Shown here piece after piece: positions 27,227 to 36,657 of a DNA stretch of 64,000 nt; position 1 is the first letter of the stretch; each line of letters starts with the position of its first letter. The position numbers were made by a program, and so were the translations under genes. The stretch spans positions 1-64,000 of the forward strand of contig JAFLCP010000001.1 of the NCBI GenBank assembly GCA_017303505.1, in the 5' to 3' direction. This stretch comes from Planctomycetota bacterium. GTDB lineage: Bacteria > Planctomycetota > Planctomycetia > Pirellulales > Pirellulaceae. The notes beneath the pieces were generated by a model. It worked only from the letters and a program-made list of their open reading frames with translations. It was not told where the DNA came from and searched no databases.

Positions 27227-28564
27227 ATGCAGAAATCCAACATGCAACGTCGCCAATTTCTCAAACAGTCCGCTCTCGCTGCTTCAACCGTTTTTGCAGC
27301 ACCAGCATTTGTTCGTGCCGCCAGCTTACCCAAAGAACTGCAAATCGCCTGTGTCGGTGTTAATGGCATGGGCTGGGCCGACCTTTCATCGGTTGGTTCG
27401 CACAAGAGTGTGAAGTTCGTCGGCTTCTGCGATATCGATAGTACACGTTTCGATAAAGTTGACGCCTCTTATCCCAATACACCTCACTTTTTTGACTATC
27501 GCGAGATGTTTCAAAAGCTGGGTGAGCAAATCGATGCCGTGATTGTATCGACGCCTGACCACATGCATGCTCCCATCGCGATGATGGCGATGGAAATGGG
27601 TAAACATGTCTATTGTCAGAAGCCACTGACGCATACCGTATGGGAAGCGCGACAGATGCGCTTGCTGGCGACCAAGAAGAATCTAACCACACAAATGGGA
27701 AATCAGATTCACTCGAATCTGGAATATCGTTTGGGAGTAAAACTAATTCACAGTGGGGCAATCGGTAAAGTTCGCGAAGTCCATTCATGGGTTGGTGTGC
27801 AAGGGCGTCAATATTGCAATCGAACCGATCGTCCACCAACCGCTGACGTTCCGAGCAACGTTCATTGGGATCTCTGGTTGGGTGCAGCTCCCGAGCGTCC
27901 TTTCGCGCCTGATGTATACCATCCATTCAAATGGCGTGATTGGCAAGACTTTGGTTCCGGTGCTCTCGGCGATTTCGGTTGTCATATTCTCGATCCCGTT
28001 TTTGGCGCACTGGGTGTCACATCTCCACTAAGCGTGCACGCCGAAAACGCTGGCACAACCAATGAGGTGTGGCCCGGTCCAGAAACCGTCTCGTTTGTGT
28101 TCCCCGGAACACAATACACAGCCAACAAAACCATCAACATCGTGTGGCGCGATGGTGGCCTAAAGCCACCACGTGAATTGGCCCAACTGCCAGAGGGAGT
28201 CGACTTGCCCGGCGCAGGTTCGCTCTTTATCGGCGAAACAGGGACGATGATTCTGCCTCACGTAGGTATGCCGAAACTTTATCCTGCTGAAAAATTTGAA
28301 ACTTACAAAATGCCCGAGGCACAAGGTTCAAGCCATTGGCACGATTGGGTCGATGCCGTTATCGCCGGCAAGAAAACCACTGATGGTTTCGAATACGCCG
28401 GTCCACTATCTGAGACCGTACAACTTGGTAACATTGCTGCTCGATTGCCGGGCAAAGAACTGAAATGGAACAGTGAGACGCTGACCTTTGACAATTCTCC
28501 CGAAGCAACTCGACTTGTCACAAAGACCTATCGCAAAGGCTTTGAAGTCAAGGGTGTTCAATAA
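27227..28564 (+). CDS. Tat-exported Gfo/Idh/MocA family oxidoreductase
   Basis: This 445-residue NAD(P)-dependent oxidoreductase has a Tat signal (QRRQFLKQSALAAS, then VFAAPAFVRAA). The Rossmann part shows QIACVGVNGMGWADL and FVGFCDIDSTRF. The family signature VSTPDHMHAPIAMMAMEMGKHVYCQKP follows, with the EKP-type lysine in CQKPLTHT. The C-terminal half carries the substrate domain (HWDLWLGAAPERPF, FGSGALGDFGCHILDP). The ATG at 27227 is used; ATG at 27242 is an alternative, and neither has a clear ribosome-binding site. It probably oxidises a sugar or sugar derivative. RidA follows 53 bases later, suggesting an operon. Confidence 0.9.
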   Translation: MQKSNMQRRQFLKQSALAASTVFAAPAFVRAASLPKELQIACVGVNGMGWADLSSVGSHKSVKFVGFCDIDSTRFDKVDASYPNTPHFFDYREMFQKLGEQIDAVIVSTPDHMHAPIAMMAMEMGKHVYCQKPLTHTVWEARQMRLLATKKNLTTQMGNQIHSNLEYRLGVKLIHSGAIGKVREVHSWVGVQGRQYCNRTDRPPTADVPSNVHWDLWLGAAPERPFAPDVYHPFKWRDWQDFGSGALGDFGCHILDPVFGALGVTSPLSVHAENAGTTNEVWPGPETVSFVFPGTQYTANKTINIVWRDGGLKPPRELAQLPEGVDLPGAGSLFIGETGTMILPHVGMPKLYPAEKFETYKMPEAQGSSHWHDWVDAVIAGKKTTDGFEYAGPLSETVQLGNIAARLPGKELKWNSETLTFDNSPEATRLVTKTYRKGFEVKGVQ

Positions 28565-28617
28565 CCCTGTTCCACTCACTTGGTAACATTTCAAACTTTT
28601 TCCATAAAGATCCGCAG

Positions 28618-29061
28618 ATGAATCCACAAGACAAAGCAGTTCAACTGGGCGTTACCTTCACCAAACAAGAACCTGGCTATCTAGCCATGGTGGTTCGCAC
28701 AGGTAACTTACTTATCACATCGGGCCACGTGAGCGATATCAAAGGAAAATTGGGAGATGGTGTTTCGGTTGAAGAGGGTAAGAAAGCAGCCCGCGAATGC
28801 GCTGTGAAAATCCTCAATTCAATTTGGAATTTCCACGGAACTCTCAATGGCCTTAAAGTCCTCAAGCTCCTCGGTTGCGTGAACTCAACCCTCGAATTTC
28901 ACGAACAACACTTGGTGATAAATGGCTGCAGTGATTTGCTTCACGAAATTTATGGCAAGACAACCGACGGATATCACGCTCGCAGCGCGTTAGGGTTTGC
29001 TCAAATCCCAACGAACTCTGCGGTCGAAGTCGAAGCGATCTTCGAAATCAAGGCTGAGTAA
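28618..29061 (+). CDS. RidA/YjgF-family protein
   Basis: RidA proteins hydrolyse reactive enamine/imine intermediates. This 147-residue protein shows the YjgF fold: VVRTGNLLITSGHVSDIKGKLG, VEEGKKAARECAVKILNSI, VLKLLGCVNSTLEFHEQHLV and HARSALGFAQIPTNSAVEVEAIFEI. The Arg of the catalytic subfamily normally lies in the equivalent of VARxAVGV; here HARSALGF keeps an Arg at that place. The length is that of the long YjgH-like group. It lies behind the Gfo/Idh/MocA gene and ends convergent to the next gene, with only 32 bases between. Confidence 0.9.
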   Translation: MNPQDKAVQLGVTFTKQEPGYLAMVVRTGNLLITSGHVSDIKGKLGDGVSVEEGKKAARECAVKILNSIWNFHGTLNGLKVLKLLGCVNSTLEFHEQHLVINGCSDLLHEIYGKTTDGYHARSALGFAQIPTNSAVEVEAIFEIKAE

Positions 29062-29093
29062 AACGCGATAGCGGCTGATCGCCAACATGGCGA

Positions 29094-29696
29094 TTATCCA
29101 ATCATCAAAAGTGTCGCTAACGTGGCGATGATGGCGAAGCCGATTAACGTCACCATCACCCATGAAATAGGAGCGGCGTCGTATTGCGGCGTCGCTCTTT
29201 TTATTTTCTTATACTCCTCGCTCATCACAAAGGGCGTATCTTTCGCCCCCATAATGACCAAGACGTAGATGCCGCAAATAGTGCCGAAGGGAAATGCAAA
29301 CATTCCCAATATCGCTAAGAAGATGGCCGCATATCTCGCGTTACTAAAGCTTCGACGCACAGACATCGCAACCAAAGCCTGCAAAATTACTAGGCCAATC
29401 AAACTAACGCTCAAAACCAAACAAACCGCAATCATCGAGCCCGTCAGCCGTGCATTCTCATACAGCATGTAGAGAAAGGGCAACGCAACAACCAAGATGC
29501 TGGCGAAAAGAGACAGCAGTGCGGAAAAGAAGAGAACACTGCTAACCGAGTTTACCGCTCGTTCATGCTTCAAATACTGCCTGCGAATACTCTCAAAGTC
29601 CGACTGCTCGCTTGCCGAAACGTCAGGAGCAGGCACCGACTGGCCTGCAGAGGTTGGTGTCACCGAAAACGGATTTAGAAATTCGGCTTGTGACAT
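29094..29696 (-). CDS. Hypothetical membrane protein, four hydrophobic segments
   Basis: The 200-residue protein has a soluble N-terminus with a helix (SDFESIRRQYLKHERAVNS). Four predicted membrane segments follow, about residues 57-78, 88-108, 123-145 and 178-198. No known family was recognised. The start at 29696 (MSQAEFLNPFS) was chosen because GAGG lies six bases before the ATG. It lies just downstream of pncA but is separated by 37 bases, so cotranscription with the NAD-salvage operon is possible, not proven. Confidence 0.6.
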   Translation of the reverse strand: MSQAEFLNPFSVTPTSAGQSVPAPDVSASEQSDFESIRRQYLKHERAVNSVSSVLFFSALLSLFASILVVALPFLYMLYENARLTGSMIAVCLVLSVSLIGLVILQALVAMSVRRSFSNARYAAIFLAILGMFAFPFGTICGIYVLVIMGAKDTPFVMSEEYKKIKRATPQYDAAPISWVMVTLIGFAIIATLATLLMIG

Positions 29697-29733
29697 ACTT
29701 CGCCTCACACACAACAAAACTTACAGAATGTTC

Positions 29734-30363
29734 TCATTCTACTTGGCCACTGATCACCAAAGCGATTCCATTTTCAGACATACGGTTCCAAGCCTTCGGT
29801 ATATCGTCGGCGTGTATTCCCACCCCGCGACAACCGTCGGTGATCACGGTCGTTTGAAAACCTTCGCGAACAGAATCCAGCGCCGAGTACAATACACAAT
29901 AATCGGTTGCCAATCCCATGACAAAAACTTCGTCAACCTGCAGATCTCGCAATAGCCTGGTCAGACCGGTCGATTTCCGATGCCCGTTGTCGTAGAAGCC
30001 ACTGTAGCTGTCAATGAAGCGATCTGTCCCTTTATAGACACGAAAATGGATTCCGGATTGATCCAACTCGTCGACCAACGCCGCCCCAAACGTACCCTGA
30101 ATGCAATGTTCAGGCCAAGCCGTCTGCGGCAAACCATCGAGCTCAAAGGTCTCGTACAACTTCACTCCCGGATGCTGACTCGCGAAACTCTTATGATCGG
30201 ACGGATGGCTATCTAAAGTTGCGATCACGAAGTCAAACTGTTTCATCAAGCGATTGGCAACAGCGATTACTTCACGACCTTGTGGCACAGCCAAGGCTCC
30301 TCCATCGACAAAGTCGTTTTGCAGATCGATCAGTAACAAGGCTCGGATGCGTTTTTTGTTCAT
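29734..30363 (-). CDS. pncA: Nicotinamidase / pyrazinamidase
   Basis: PncA hydrolyses nicotinamide to nicotinate in NAD salvage. The 209-residue protein has LLIDLQNDFVDGGALAVP with the catalytic Asp, the metal-binding ATLDSHPSDHKSFA (Asp, His, His), WPEHCIQGTFGA, the catalytic Lys in RVYKGTD, and the nucleophile Cys in MGLATDYCVLYSALD. The start at ATG 30363 is taken because homology begins there. It is third in an operon pncB-nrtR-pncA, 30 bases after nrtR. PncB, the next enzyme of the pathway, is encoded in the same operon. Confidence 0.93.
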   Translation of the reverse strand: MNKKRIRALLLIDLQNDFVDGGALAVPQGREVIAVANRLMKQFDFVIATLDSHPSDHKSFASQHPGVKLYETFELDGLPQTAWPEHCIQGTFGAALVDELDQSGIHFRVYKGTDRFIDSYSGFYDNGHRKSTGLTRLLRDLQVDEVFVMGLATDYCVLYSALDSVREGFQTTVITDGCRGVGIHADDIPKAWNRMSENGIALVISGQVE

Positions 30364-30393
30364 GGATTCTTCTAAGTATGCTCCCAAGGTCGG

Positions 30394-31101
30394 CTATATT
30401 TCAAAGTGAAATCCTTGCTTCACCAAGGCATCGTATTGTTTACGATGAAAGCGGTATAACTTCGCGGGCCGACGAGCCCCACCAGCTTCCACCTCATCGA
30501 GCTCTTCTAACACACTCATCCCCAGAATCTTCTTGCGGAAATTCCGTTTATCCAACTCACGCCCCAGAATCAATTCATAAAGCCGTTGCAATTGCGATAA
30601 CGTAAACTTGCGCGGCAACAATTCAAAGCCGATCGGTTGATAACGCACTTTGGCACGTAATCGCGTCAATGCACAATCCAAGATCTTGGCATGATCAAAG
30701 GCGAGCTTCGGAAGTTTGTCGACCGGGAACCATTCGGCCGCACTTGCATCATCGGCCCCTTTCGCATGATGCTCCGCTGCTTGCACCAACGCGAAATAGG
30801 CGACCGAAATTGTTCGTCCGCGCGGGTCGCGTCCGCAATCGCCGAACGTATACAATTGCTCGAGATAAATCTTCGATAGACCAGTCTCTTCCTCAAGCTC
30901 ACGGAGGGCAGAGGCCTCAAGCGATTCTTCCATCTCGATAAATCCGCCTGGCAAGGCCCATTTACCAGCGAAGGGATCATGGGCTCGCTGAATCAACAAG
31001 ACCTTGAGTTTATCCTCGGACAATCCGAACAAGACGCAGTCCACGGTCACAGATGCCCGTGGAAAATCGTAGGAGTATTTAGCTTTGGTTTCTTTTGACA
31101 T
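30394..31101 (-). CDS. nrtR: NrtR-type Nudix regulator of NAD metabolism
   Basis: The 235-residue protein has an N-terminal Nudix domain and a C-terminal winged helix, the architecture of NrtR, which represses NAD genes and responds to ADP-ribose. The Nudix box is complete at about residues 53-75 ([20 protein letters not shown], then TGL), fitting Gx5Ex7REUxEExGU, so catalytic activity as an ADP-ribose pyrophosphatase may be kept. The C-terminal part includes [20 protein letters not shown] and [14 protein letters not shown]. Its place between pncB and pncA is the main support for the name. GAGG lies nine bases before the chosen ATG. It probably binds the palindrome at 32625. Confidence 0.9.
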   Translation of the reverse strand: MSKETKAKYSYDFPRASVTVDCVLFGLSEDKLKVLLIQRAHDPFAGKWALPGGFIEMEESLEASALRELEEETGLSKIYLEQLYTFGDCGRDPRGRTISVAYFALVQAAEHHAKGADDASAAEWFPVDKLPKLAFDHAKILDCALTRLRAKVRYQPIGFELLPRKFTLSQLQRLYELILGRELDKRNFRKKILGMSVLEELDEVEAGGARRPAKLYRFHRKQYDALVKQGFHFEI

Positions 31102-31132
31102 CGGAGTTAGCCTCACTTCGTTGATGTAAGCA

Positions 31133-32590
31133 TCATGTTTGAGTTTGTCGATTTGCGCGGATCATCTCTAGTTTGGTGCGATACAAACCTTCTTCAAGAC
31201 CGTGCGTATAAAGATGCGGGTTGTCGAATCGCTGAACACCCACCGGAATCTTTTGAAGCTGCAGCAATGTTCGGTGGCGAATCTCAGTAAGCTTAGGGAG
31301 CGAGACCACACACTCGCCCTTCCGCCAAATGGGCACAAGCAGATCTTCATAAGATGTTGCCAACGCGTCGAAGGATTTTGTTTTTGGGAAATCGCCACCT
31401 TCCATCAACGCCCCCATGCCGCGTGGTGGATGAAGCTCATCGTAGATCATATCGGCCAAGGCCATGCCATCCGGGCCATAAAATCGACGTACTTGCTGGA
31501 TACCTGGAGTCGATGTTTTGACCATTTGCTCCGATAACTTGATCTTTGGTATCCATTGGTCATTCTCTAGTACAGCCGCAAGCTTATATACACCACCCAA
31601 AGCGGCTTGATCGTAGGCCGTCACCAACTTAGTACCGACGCCCCATATCCCGATCTTCGCTCCTTGACTTTTCAAACTTTCGATGAGCTTTTCATCAAGG
31701 TCATTACTGGCCACAATAGCCGCATCTCGAAAGCCCGCATCGTCCAATAGCTTTCGAGCCTCTATGCTCAAATAAGCGAGGTCACCTGAATCCAAGCGGA
31801 TGCCTACCATGCGGTGCCCGTGCTCCCGCAACTTTACGCCCACGCGAATCGCATTGCGAACTCCATCGAGAGTGTCATAGGTATCGACGAGGAAGACACA
31901 ATTATTGGGCATCGCTTTGGCATAAGCCTCAAACGATTCAAGCTCTGTGTCAAATGACATCACCCAACTGTGAGCATGAGTACCACGAACAGGAATTCCA
32001 AAACGCTTACCTGCCAGAACATTGCTGGTTGCCGCGCAACCACCCACAAACGCGGCTCGACTAGCGGATAAGGCCCCATCGGGTCCTTGAGCACGGCGCA
32101 ATCCAAACTCCAATACGGGATCGTTCCCCGCGACTCGCGCCACTCGAGAGGCTTTGGTCGCAATCAGCGTTTGAAAATTGATGATGTTTAACAGGGCCGT
32201 TTCTAACAACTGACACTGCAGAATGGGGCCTGTCACTCTCAATAACGGTTGATGTGGAAAGACAACCGTTCCTTCAGGGATAGCCTCCAAATCAACGGTC
32301 AATTTGAGCTCGCGCAAATAATCCAAGAAACCCTTTTCAAAGATCGGCTTCCCATCATTGCCTGGGATGGTTGCTAGATAATTCACATCCTCAGCAGAAA
32401 AACGAAAATTCTGCATGTACTCCAGAGCGGACTCTAAACCGGCCGCAATCGCATAACCTCCCGCGAATGGGTTCTTGCGAAAAAACAGATGAAAGACGGA
32501 CAGCTGTTCCGATTTGCCATGGATCCAATATCCATAAGACATCGTTAACTGATAGAGATCCGTTAGTAGGGCCAACGAATCATGGCTCAT
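31133..32590 (-). CDS. pncB: Nicotinate phosphoribosyltransferase
   Basis: PncB makes nicotinate mononucleotide from nicotinate, PRPP and ATP. The 485-residue protein begins with [18 protein letters not shown] and contains [58 protein letters not shown] and [20 protein letters not shown], all conserved in the family. ATG at 32590 is chosen because GGGGAAA lies just upstream and the domain begins directly after. It is first in the operon pncB-nrtR-pncA, with 31 bases to nrtR. The palindrome at 32625-32641 lies 35 bases before its start, so NrtR repression of the whole operon is the likely control. Confidence 0.93.
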   Translation of the reverse strand: MSHDSLALLTDLYQLTMSYGYWIHGKSEQLSVFHLFFRKNPFAGGYAIAAGLESALEYMQNFRFSAEDVNYLATIPGNDGKPIFEKGFLDYLRELKLTVDLEAIPEGTVVFPHQPLLRVTGPILQCQLLETALLNIINFQTLIATKASRVARVAGNDPVLEFGLRRAQGPDGALSASRAAFVGGCAATSNVLAGKRFGIPVRGTHAHSWVMSFDTELESFEAYAKAMPNNCVFLVDTYDTLDGVRNAIRVGVKLREHGHRMVGIRLDSGDLAYLSIEARKLLDDAGFRDAAIVASNDLDEKLIESLKSQGAKIGIWGVGTKLVTAYDQAALGGVYKLAAVLENDQWIPKIKLSEQMVKTSTPGIQQVRRFYGPDGMALADMIYDELHPPRGMGALMEGGDFPKTKSFDALATSYEDLLVPIWRKGECVVSLPKLTEIRHRTLLQLQKIPVGVQRFDNPHLYTHGLEEGLYRTKLEMIRANRQTQT

Positions 32591-32624
32591 GTAGGTTTCC
32601 CCAGTCGAGTTTCCTGGCTGACTT

Positions 32625-32641
32625 AGTGTATTTTTTACACT
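32625..32641. promoter_or_regulatory. Palindromic operator candidate (NrtR)
   Basis: Arms AGTGTA and TACACT flank TTTTT, giving a 17-base perfect dyad, 35 bases before the pncB start codon. Since nrtR is the second gene of the same operon, this is the most likely NrtR box. The known NrtR motif differs among lineages, so the match cannot be verified by eye. Confidence 0.6.
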
Positions 32642-32819
32642 TCTACAATTCTGGGCGAGGAAAGACAAGCAATTGGGCGCCGAATTCGCCGATTTTTGCG
32701 GATAATCGAGAAATATGGCGTAGAAAATCCCCCAAATACCCTAGCCACACCGCTTCCAGATCCCTGATTTCTACCGCTTCCACCCAAAACTCGAAGGCCT
32801 ATCAGGCCTCCAAACCAGT

Positions 32820-34547
32820 TCACTGCCAGCGACTTTGAACAAAACAAAGCGCCCCCATCAACAACGCCAACACCACACTATGCCAAAATACAAACCGCAG
32901 TATCTTCCCTTCACCATGTGTTTGCTCCGTAGCGACCGCAGCGACGACGATGCTCTGAGCATCAATCATCTTGCCCATCACTCCGCCTGTGCTATTGCTG
33001 GCGACAATCAATGTCGGATCGAGCTGAAGTTGCTCGGCCGTGATACGTTGCAAGCTCCCAAACAATGCATTGCTCGAAGTGTCCGATCCCGTTAAGGCTA
33101 CCCCGAGCCATCCTAACAATGGCGCAAAGAAGGGATACCAACTGCCCGTTTTGGTAAATGCCAATCCCATCGTAGCATCTGCTCCAGAGTATTTAGTGAC
33201 ATACGCTAGCGCCAACATGCATGCTATGGTGACCAAAGCTAAACGTAACTTGAGCAACGTGTCGCGAAATGTTGTGAGCGCGGTCCGAGTTGGAATCTTA
33301 AGCCACCATACGGACAACCATGCGGCTAAGAAGATACCTGTTCCTGTGGCGGATAACCAATTCAATTTATAAACAGCTTCTTCACCCTTCTCCGCTCGAT
33401 CGCTTCCTTCGGGAACTTTCGCGACAGGAGCGGCCCGATACACTCGTTGATCCAAAGCTGGTATCGGGTAACTCAGAACGGAGACACCGCGAAGCAGGTT
33501 GGGCTTCTCTGCGGTGCCTCCGTTGAGTGTCGATTTAATCGAAGGCCAGCCCCACAACAAAACCATCAGCGAGAGTAATGCCCATGGCATCCAGGCTCGC
33601 CAATAAGCCGGACTCTCAGTGCTCTTCGGAATGTCCGATGCGGTAACAGTAAAAGAATCAGCGGGAGTAATTTTCCATGAACTATCGCTATTGAGTTTCC
33701 AGATTTCTGCGGGCTGCCAAAAACGCAAGAACAATGCAGTTATCACCAGCGACCCAACTCCGCCAACCACATCCACTAATGTTGGTCCATGGTAATGGCT
33801 CATTGCATATTGCAAAGCGGAAAAGCTCCCGCCACATACCAATACGGCGGGCCAACAGCCTCGTAGCCCTTTCCAGCCCGACATCGTGACCACCAGCCAA
33901 GCTGGAATCAACAACGAAAACCACGGTAACTGATTTCCGGCGACGCGACACAACGCTCGCTCATCTAACCCAGACACATCGGCCAAGACAATGATTGGTG
34001 TACCCAAGGCACCGAATGCGACAGGCGAGGTGTTGGCAATGAGCGCCACTCCAGCGGCGAGCAACGGTGGAAAACCAAGCCCAATAAGCAGGGCTGCCGA
34101 AATGGCAACTGGGGTCCCGAACCCAGCAGCCCCTTCGATGAAAGAACCAAATGAAAAAGCGATCAACAACGCTTGGATACGATGATCGGGAGACAGTGAC
34201 GCCACCGATTTCTTGACAACGTCAAACTGCCCACTGACAACGGTGAGTCGATACAAGAACACGGCTGATACTACGATCCAGCCGATGGGCATTAAGCCGA
34301 ACGCTCCTCCATAAAGCGCGGCTGCGATTACAGATAACCAGGGCATACCAAAACCGAATACGGCAACCGCCACGGCCAGAGCTAAGCCAGCCATCGCGGC
34401 CCGATGGGCCTGCCATCCCCACACCAATAGCCCTAACAAAACGACGACGGGCGAAGCGGCCATCAACGTGGACAAAAATGGCTGCTGAAGTGGGTCATAG
34501 TTTTGGACCCACTCCGCCTCAGAGGCACCTAACAAATTGAAAAACAT
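32820..34547 (-). CDS. lctP: L-lactate permease (LctP family)
   Basis: This 575-residue inner-membrane transporter belongs to the LctP family, which imports L-lactate and glycolate with protons. Many hydrophobic segments are spread across the whole length. Family signatures include QALLIAFSFGSFIEGAAGFG, TPVAISAALLIGLGFPPLLA, NTSPVAFGALGTPIIVLADV and, near the C-terminus, ALTGSDTSSNALFGSLQRIT and NSTGGVMGKMIDAQSIVVAA. ATG at 34547 (MFFNLLGASEAEW) is the natural start; the upstream frame extension is not protein-like. A central hydrophilic loop around residues 330-385 is longer than usual. It stands alone, divergent from the isomerase gene. Confidence 0.9.
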   Translation of the reverse strand: MFFNLLGASEAEWVQNYDPLQQPFLSTLMAASPVVVLLGLLVWGWQAHRAAMAGLALAVAVAVFGFGMPWLSVIAAALYGGAFGLMPIGWIVVSAVFLYRLTVVSGQFDVVKKSVASLSPDHRIQALLIAFSFGSFIEGAAGFGTPVAISAALLIGLGFPPLLAAGVALIANTSPVAFGALGTPIIVLADVSGLDERALCRVAGNQLPWFSLLIPAWLVVTMSGWKGLRGCWPAVLVCGGSFSALQYAMSHYHGPTLVDVVGGVGSLVITALFLRFWQPAEIWKLNSDSSWKITPADSFTVTASDIPKSTESPAYWRAWMPWALLSLMVLLWGWPSIKSTLNGGTAEKPNLLRGVSVLSYPIPALDQRVYRAAPVAKVPEGSDRAEKGEEAVYKLNWLSATGTGIFLAAWLSVWWLKIPTRTALTTFRDTLLKLRLALVTIACMLALAYVTKYSGADATMGLAFTKTGSWYPFFAPLLGWLGVALTGSDTSSNALFGSLQRITAEQLQLDPTLIVASNSTGGVMGKMIDAQSIVVAAVATEQTHGEGKILRFVFWHSVVLALLMGALCFVQSRWQ

Positions 34548-34697
34548 AGCAGATTCGCCTATCCGATCGACGAGAAGGAGACAGTCGCCTGGAGGTGGGA
34601 TATAATGCAGCAACTTCGTATGAATAGCTTTGCCCGCCTATCCTAATCTTTTGGCCGTTCGGTTTCATCCCTATACGCTTTACAAAGTTATCTTGCC

Positions 34698-35591
34698 ATG
34701 ATTCAGCGCCGACAATTCTTAGCATCAACTTTGGCCACCTCCTCAGCTTTACTTTTGGCCCCGAGAATCCACGCAGCCCTCCCACCCGATCATCCCTACA
34801 TGAAAACCTTGGGACTACAGCTCTGGACGGTTCGCAATCAAATGGCTTCGGATCCGGCCGCAACTCTTAAGGCGGTTGCCAAAGCTGGGTACAAACAAGT
34901 TGAGTTGATGGATGTAGCAGATGCCATCAAGCTTTCTCCCATGGCAAACGACTTGGGAATGAAAGTCCACTCTGCATTTTTCAATTGGGAAATTTTGGGA
35001 AGTGATAACCCTGCGGCCACGGTTCCTAAGCTGGATGTTGTTATCGACCAAGCGAAGCAGCATGACCTAAAATACCTCGTGTTCGGCTACATCGGTAAAG
35101 GACATCGAGAAACCGTCTCGCAATATCAACGCATTGCGGAACGCTGCAACAAAGCAGCCGAGAAGTGTCAAGCGGCAGGCCTCACTCTTTGTTACCACAA
35201 TCATTCTTTTGAGTTCGCCCCATTGCAGGATAAGACGACCGGCTTTGACGTTTTCATCAAAGAATTCGATACCCAAACGATGAAATTCGAATTGGATGTG
35301 TTTTGGGTTGCGATCGGAGGTTGGGATCCACTTGCAACGCTCAAGAATTTGAAGGGACGCGTCGCTCAAGTCCATTTGAAGGATCTGCTTAAAGGAAGCA
35401 AAACCGAACATGACGAAGGCAAAGTCCCCTTCGATGCCTTTAAGGAAGTTGGCGAAGTCTCTATTGATATGAAGCAAGTTATTGCGATCGCTTCCGATAT
35501 TGGCGTCGATCTCTGCCATGTTGAACAAGACCAATCCCCTGCCCCGCTAAAGAGCATTGAGATGAGCGTTCAGCATTTGCAGAACTTGTAA
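34698..35591 (+). CDS. Tat-exported sugar phosphate isomerase/epimerase
   Basis: This 297-residue TIM-barrel protein of the xylose-isomerase-like (AP endonuclease 2) superfamily starts with a Tat signal (IQRRQFLASTLATSSALLLA). The barrel shows GLQLWTVRNQMASDPAATLK, GYKQVELMDVADAI, LCYHNHSFEFAP with metal-ligand His and Glu, FELDVFWVAIGGWDPLATLK, QVHLKDLLKGS and a C-terminal LCHVEQDQSP. The substrate is probably a sugar or cyclitol. It is followed 57 bases later by an amidohydrolase with a similar exported N-terminus, suggesting joint periplasmic carbohydrate turnover. Confidence 0.87.
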   Translation: MIQRRQFLASTLATSSALLLAPRIHAALPPDHPYMKTLGLQLWTVRNQMASDPAATLKAVAKAGYKQVELMDVADAIKLSPMANDLGMKVHSAFFNWEILGSDNPAATVPKLDVVIDQAKQHDLKYLVFGYIGKGHRETVSQYQRIAERCNKAAEKCQAAGLTLCYHNHSFEFAPLQDKTTGFDVFIKEFDTQTMKFELDVFWVAIGGWDPLATLKNLKGRVAQVHLKDLLKGSKTEHDEGKVPFDAFKEVGEVSIDMKQVIAIASDIGVDLCHVEQDQSPAPLKSIEMSVQHLQNL

Positions 35592-35648
35592 ACCAACACT
35601 CCCCTTACCATCCCAGATCGTCCCCACCTAAATCAGAGGCTACTTCTC

Positions 35649-36584
35649 ATGAGTCACTCGCGCCGCAGCTTTCTTGCACACTCAGCCATCGCTTCATCTC
35701 TGTTACTTGGTCCCAAATTGCTGGCCTCTGGTTCGCTGAACTCTGCCGATGGTAATTGGATTGATGCTCACGTTCATGTTTGGACACCCAATCTCACGAA
35801 GTATCCATTGTCATCGGGTTTCAAAAAGAGTGATATGCAACCCGCCAGCTTTGAGCCACAGGAATTGTTCCAGCACAGCGAACCGTGCGGTGTGAAGAGA
35901 ATTGTGCTGATTCAAATGAGTTACTATCAGTATGACAATCGCTACATGCTGGATGTCATCGCCGCTCATCCGGGCGTGTTCTCAGGAGTTGGTATCGTCG
36001 ATTATCAAGCTGCAGATGTTGCAGAGAAAATGAAGGAACTCAAACAAGGTGGCGTTCGAGGATTCCGCATTTATCCTGGTGAAGGTGAAGGGGCCCGCTG
36101 GGTCGACCATGCTGGCATGGCCAAAATGTGGACGACAGCCCAGGCAGAAAACCTTGCGATCTGCCCTTTGATCAATCCCACCGACTTGCCCTTTATTCAA
36201 AAGCTCTGTCAAAAGTATCCTGACACGAAAGTTGTGATCGATCACTTTGCTCGAATCGGCATCAGTGGCGAAGTCAACAAAGAACAGCTGGCCCAACTTT
36301 GCGCTTTGGCCAAGTTTCCCAATGTGCACGTCAAAACATCTGCCTTTTATGCACTCGGCAAAAAGAAAGCACCTTATACCGATCTTCTACCTATGATCCG
36401 ACAAGTTGTCGACGCTTACAGTCCTAAGCGCTTAATGTGGGCCAGCGACTGTCCATTCCAAGTCGAAGGGGGCCACACTTACGCCGCTTCGATCGAGTTG
36501 ATTCGGGATCGGGCTGACTTCTTGTCCGACAGCGATAAAGCAGAAATGTTGCGTGGCACCGCCGAACGAGTCTTCTTTAGCTGA
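35649..36584 (+). CDS. Tat-exported amidohydrolase (fuconolactonase-like)
   Basis: This 311-residue protein of the amidohydrolase-2 family starts with a Tat-type signal (SRRSFLAHSAIASSLLLG). The metal-binding HxH motif is DAHVHVW near residue 40. Further motifs are GGVRGFRIYPGEGEG, CPLINPTDLPFIQKLCQ, VVIDHFARIG and RLMWASDCPFQVEGG, with the usual catalytic Asp. The order resembles L-fuconolactonases and related lactone hydrolases. AGAGG lies nine bases before the ATG. It probably acts on lactones formed by the sugar dehydrogenases encoded nearby, which is inference from context. Confidence 0.85.
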   Translation: MSHSRRSFLAHSAIASSLLLGPKLLASGSLNSADGNWIDAHVHVWTPNLTKYPLSSGFKKSDMQPASFEPQELFQHSEPCGVKRIVLIQMSYYQYDNRYMLDVIAAHPGVFSGVGIVDYQAADVAEKMKELKQGGVRGFRIYPGEGEGARWVDHAGMAKMWTTAQAENLAICPLINPTDLPFIQKLCQKYPDTKVVIDHFARIGISGEVNKEQLAQLCALAKFPNVHVKTSAFYALGKKKAPYTDLLPMIRQVVDAYSPKRLMWASDCPFQVEGGHTYAASIELIRDRADFLSDSDKAEMLRGTAERVFFS

Positions 36585-36657
36585 GCTCGAAACGCTTAGC
36601 GTATTAATTTCGCTCAAGCACTGGACGAGAGGCTCGCTAGTAGAAGTTAGCTTGCCG

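Noticed and set aside
26839..27363. Open frame spanning the divergent interval at 27 kb
   Set aside because: It overlaps the start of two well-supported genes and shows no domain or signal.
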